Assembly: GCA_905182985.1 (NCBI GenBank)
Contig: CAJJDN010000081.1
Coordinates: 379,382-443,381, forward strand
Origin: Paramecium sonneborni
Taxonomy: Eukaryota > Ciliophora > Oligohymenophorea > Peniculida > Parameciidae
Direction of reading: 5' to 3'
DNA: 64,000 nucleotides
Under the pieces are notes generated by a model, which saw only the letters and a list, made by a program, of their open reading frames with translations, had not been told where the DNA came from and searched no databases. Within the stretch, counting starts at the first letter, position 1. Each line of letters starts with the position of its first letter. The position numbers and the translations under genes were made by a program. Of this stretch, positions 61,175 through 64,000 are shown piece after piece.

Positions 61175-62930
61175 TAGATAGAAATTAGAAAGCACAGAAC
61201 TTATATTTTCAGAAAAAAATATAAAGAATTCAAAAGCAGAAAATCTAATTTTAGCCTTAGAGAAAGAAAAAAATCAACAATAGTAATAAATGATTTTAGT
61301 AAAACTGAAATATAAAATTTTTAGATTTAAAAAATATATATAAAAATAATGAAGACTCAAAGAAGTTTGCCTAAAAATATTATTAAATTTTTGATTAAGT
61401 TGAAAAAACATAAGAAGAAGAATTAATTTGAAAATTTTTTAAGAGTTTGATTAGGATTTTAAATATAGATAGTAAAATTTGAATCAATGATTCAAACATC
61501 TTATAAATCACTTAAAAATGATATTTAAATTATTGTTGAAAGAAATTTAAGTTAGCCAATATTTTTATTTTATAATTAATTCATTATTGTTAAATTACTT
61601 TTAAATGAAATAAAATTATTTGAATAAAATATAAGTGCCCAATTTCTACAAAGAAAAAGAATTTGATCGAAAATAAATGAAAACATAAAAAAAGAAATGA
61701 AAATACAAGAAATACTGATGAAATAATTAATTGAAATATAAATCGTAAGAATCTTTGAAAAAGATTTTATCATTGTTCATCAACACCTAATTTAATAAAA
61801 GGCATCATGAATTCAAGAAAAAATATATTAAAAAAAACATGTTACTAAACTATCTTTTTTCAACTAATAAGTGAAATTTATTAATCTCATTAAATATTTC
61901 TGGTAAAGAAAATTATTGTAGTTATGGAATTATTTAATAACCCTCCGGAACTGTATATATTCCATTTAATAGAAGGAATCCATCATTAGAAAATAAATTA
62001 AATAAAAAGTTTGAAATTAGAATATGAAATTCTAAAATGTTTTACTACCAATATTAGAATTTATAGAAAAAGAAGAACGAAATTTTATATTTTTCCCTTA
62101 AATAGGTTAATTAATAATAATTTTTTTGTATCATTATTATTCTTTATTAAAAGGTTTTTTTTATATTTTTCATCTTTTAATAATATTTTATCTATTATTG
62201 TTTTCTTCTTAAATAAACTGTTAACAATTTATTTATAAAAATTTTTAGTCACATTTTCTTATTTAGGGTAACCTAAAAAATTTGTTTATACTCAAATGAA
62301 ATTTTACAATTAGCTTCATTTAATATTTGTCTATTCTAATGATCTTAAATTTTGGAAGTTCAAAGAAATTGTTACTAACGTATCTTTGTTATTTCATTGC
62401 AATAAATCTTTGAGAATGAATAAATTTAAGCTAATTATTGGCTTAAAAAGAAGGATATTAACTCATTTTATTTCTCAAAAACAATAAATTTGATTTGGCT
62501 ATGCTAATAGATTAAATATTAATATACTTATTTTATTTTTTAAAATTTGTGTAAATTTGAATTAGTTTTTGACATTAAATGGAAAATTAAGATTGGATTA
62601 TATCTAATAAGACTCTTTAAGTAATTTTAACTTTGATTTCTATGATGATTTTGCTCCTAATTTGATTTTTCAAGAGGCATTTGTCACAAAGAAACTGCAA
62701 AAACTCTTAAAGTGCTAATTGAACCCTTATTGAATGAATCGCTGAATCTTTATCTTGAGATATTAAATGGAAATTTTTTTATATATAGAATTCTATTAAA
62801 GAAACTATATAGCATTGTTAAAGATTATCTTATTATGAAATATTATCCAGATCTAAAATCTTATAATAATTTCAAAATAGTATTATATTTAATAGCTGAA
62901 TAACTTTCATGCTATTAATTAATTGCTTTA
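61175..62930 (+). pseudogene. Degraded plus-strand coding relic(s), family unknown
   Basis: Protein-like pieces in shifting frames: AENLILALEKEKNQQQQQ near 61,235-61,290; NFDFYDDFAPNLIFQEAFVT near 62,628-62,690; VLIEPLLNESLNLYLEILNG with KDYLIMKYYPDLKSYNNFK (62,710-62,875). The stretches between are broken by TGA and are pure AT-rich noise. No family recognised and no intron scheme joins them. Confidence 0.35.
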
Positions 62931-63103
62931 GGGTAAGTTAAAGAGATTTGTAGTACATATCAAGACTAAATCTTTTGTGATCTAGTACAAATGTGAATTC
63001 CTCTAAAACCTCATCTAAAAAAATTTCTTAATCTCTAATACTAATTTCTGAATTTTCATTATTATTCAATTTAAGTTTAGACCCAAATGTCAAGATTTTT
63101 GTC

Positions 63104-63927
63104 GAACTGAAGGTATTGAAAATTTTATTAATTCTATCTTTTTTCAACTACTAGCCTATAATCATCAATATGATGTTCGCTTATTCTTACCATTTAATCG
63201 TATTATGAAAGAAAAAGATTTAATTAATTAATTTAGGATAGTTAACAAAACCGAATTAATCAGATTTCTTACAATCATGAATAAATTACAGAACTAAATT
63301 AATTTATTAATTTGAAAAAATAAATTATAAATGAGAAAAAGATTAAATCTTTTCCAAACATAATAATTTCTTCTTCATTCTCATATATTTTGAGACAAAA
63401 GTAAATCCCTATATCCTCTACCTACTAATTAAAGGACATATGTGCCATTTTTATGTTCAATTCACACACTTTAAGCCAAAAAATTTAATAATGTTTGAAC
63501 TGCCATTTTATTATTTAGCAGTTGACTATTAAACTCATCATAATCATAAATCTTTCTTGACGCTATTCATTTGTTATATTTCAATTAAACAAGCTTCAAA
63601 ATAGTTTTATAAGATTTCTAACATTTCCGATTCAATACTATTTATAGCCTTGATTTATAAAAATATCCAATAATATTACAGTAATAAACAAAACTAGCAA
63701 AATAGATTTATTATAGTTTTAAAGTAAAAAAAGATATAATAAAGGTAATATGGCATGTAGTGAACATACATAATTCTAATAGACTGTCCCTTTTTTTCAT
63801 GTAAAATAGCAGTTAAGATAACCCGAAAAATTAGGTTAGTTAAATTTAAAGTGTTTTTTAAGGTTTACAAGAATCATAGATAATTAATAAAACTGAAGTA
63901 GAATAGGGTAAACATAAAAATCATACG
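63104..63927. repeat. 0.8-kb dispersed repeat, copy 2 (partner 56,320-57,125)
   Basis: Begins GAACTGAAGGTATTGAAAAT and ends GTAAACATAAAAATCATACG, then unique DNA to the window end. Diverged by a few percent by eye from copy 1, with small indels. Confidence 0.85.
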
Positions 63928-64000
63928 CATAACACAAGCTAAAATTGACCCTATATTCTACAGAAGAATTATTAATATATTTCAAACCTTCTCACTTAAA

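Noticed and set aside
1..64000. tRNA, rRNA, CRISPR arrays, telomere repeats
   Set aside because: I saw no tRNA-like TTCGA arm with matching stems, no rRNA core sequence, no regular repeat-spacer array and no C4A2/C3A3-type telomere repeats.

Overview
The window is nuclear DNA of a ciliate, almost certainly Paramecium. Coding regions read through only if TAA and TAG are glutamine and TGA is the sole stop. The genes are interrupted by very small introns (22-31 nt, GTA...AG), and the DNA is extremely AT-rich. Translation with the standard code gives almost nothing but false short ORFs. I read all genes below by hand with the ciliate code, so boundaries are good but not computer-checked.

Layout. 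1-11.7 kb is compact and gene-dense, as in a Paramecium macronuclear chromosome: a DHHC palmitoyltransferase (5' cut by the window edge), a YTH-domain RNA reader, a kinesin-2 type motor, a large cysteine-rich polytopic membrane protein, a small unknown gene and an RBR-type E3 ubiquitin ligase. 11.7-22.2 kb is mostly non-coding. It holds decayed fragments of genes, two of them relics of beta-helix receptor genes like the one that follows, and one intact small secreted Cys/Trp-repeat protein (18,958-19,489). 22.2-31.8 kb is a single giant minus-strand gene of about 3,128 aa: signal peptide, cysteine-rich repeats, a parallel beta-helix-like region, a Cys cluster and a C-terminal multi-pass membrane domain. 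31.8-38.0 kb is gene-poor. It carries a decayed furin-like Cys-rich gene that occurs twice, with apparently identical sequence, on either side of a run of Ns. 38.0-46.7 kb is a plus-strand NACHT ATPase-WD40 gene (about 2,801 codons once corrected). It carries what looks like an unexcised 204-bp internal eliminated sequence (IES) and three 1-nt frame breaks. 46.7-64 kb is a gene desert of degraded coding relics, a dense array of short hairpins around 53.3-54.6 kb, and repeated modules of 0.2-1.4 kb.

How it fits together. The mix is that of a signalling and housekeeping neighbourhood (lipidation, mRNA reader, ciliary transport, ubiquitin) next to lineage-expanded surface and recognition genes (cysteine-rich membrane proteins, a beta-helix receptor-like protein, a NACHT-WD40 STAND protein). 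Paramecium somatic chromosomes are normally very gene-dense. The long deserts with pseudogene relics and repeats, and the probable IES, therefore suggest that part of this scaffold is germline-limited or incompletely processed DNA. That is inference. Several N positions (16,682; 35,173-35,763; 59,754) show that the scaffold also has assembly problems exactly where the long repeats are.
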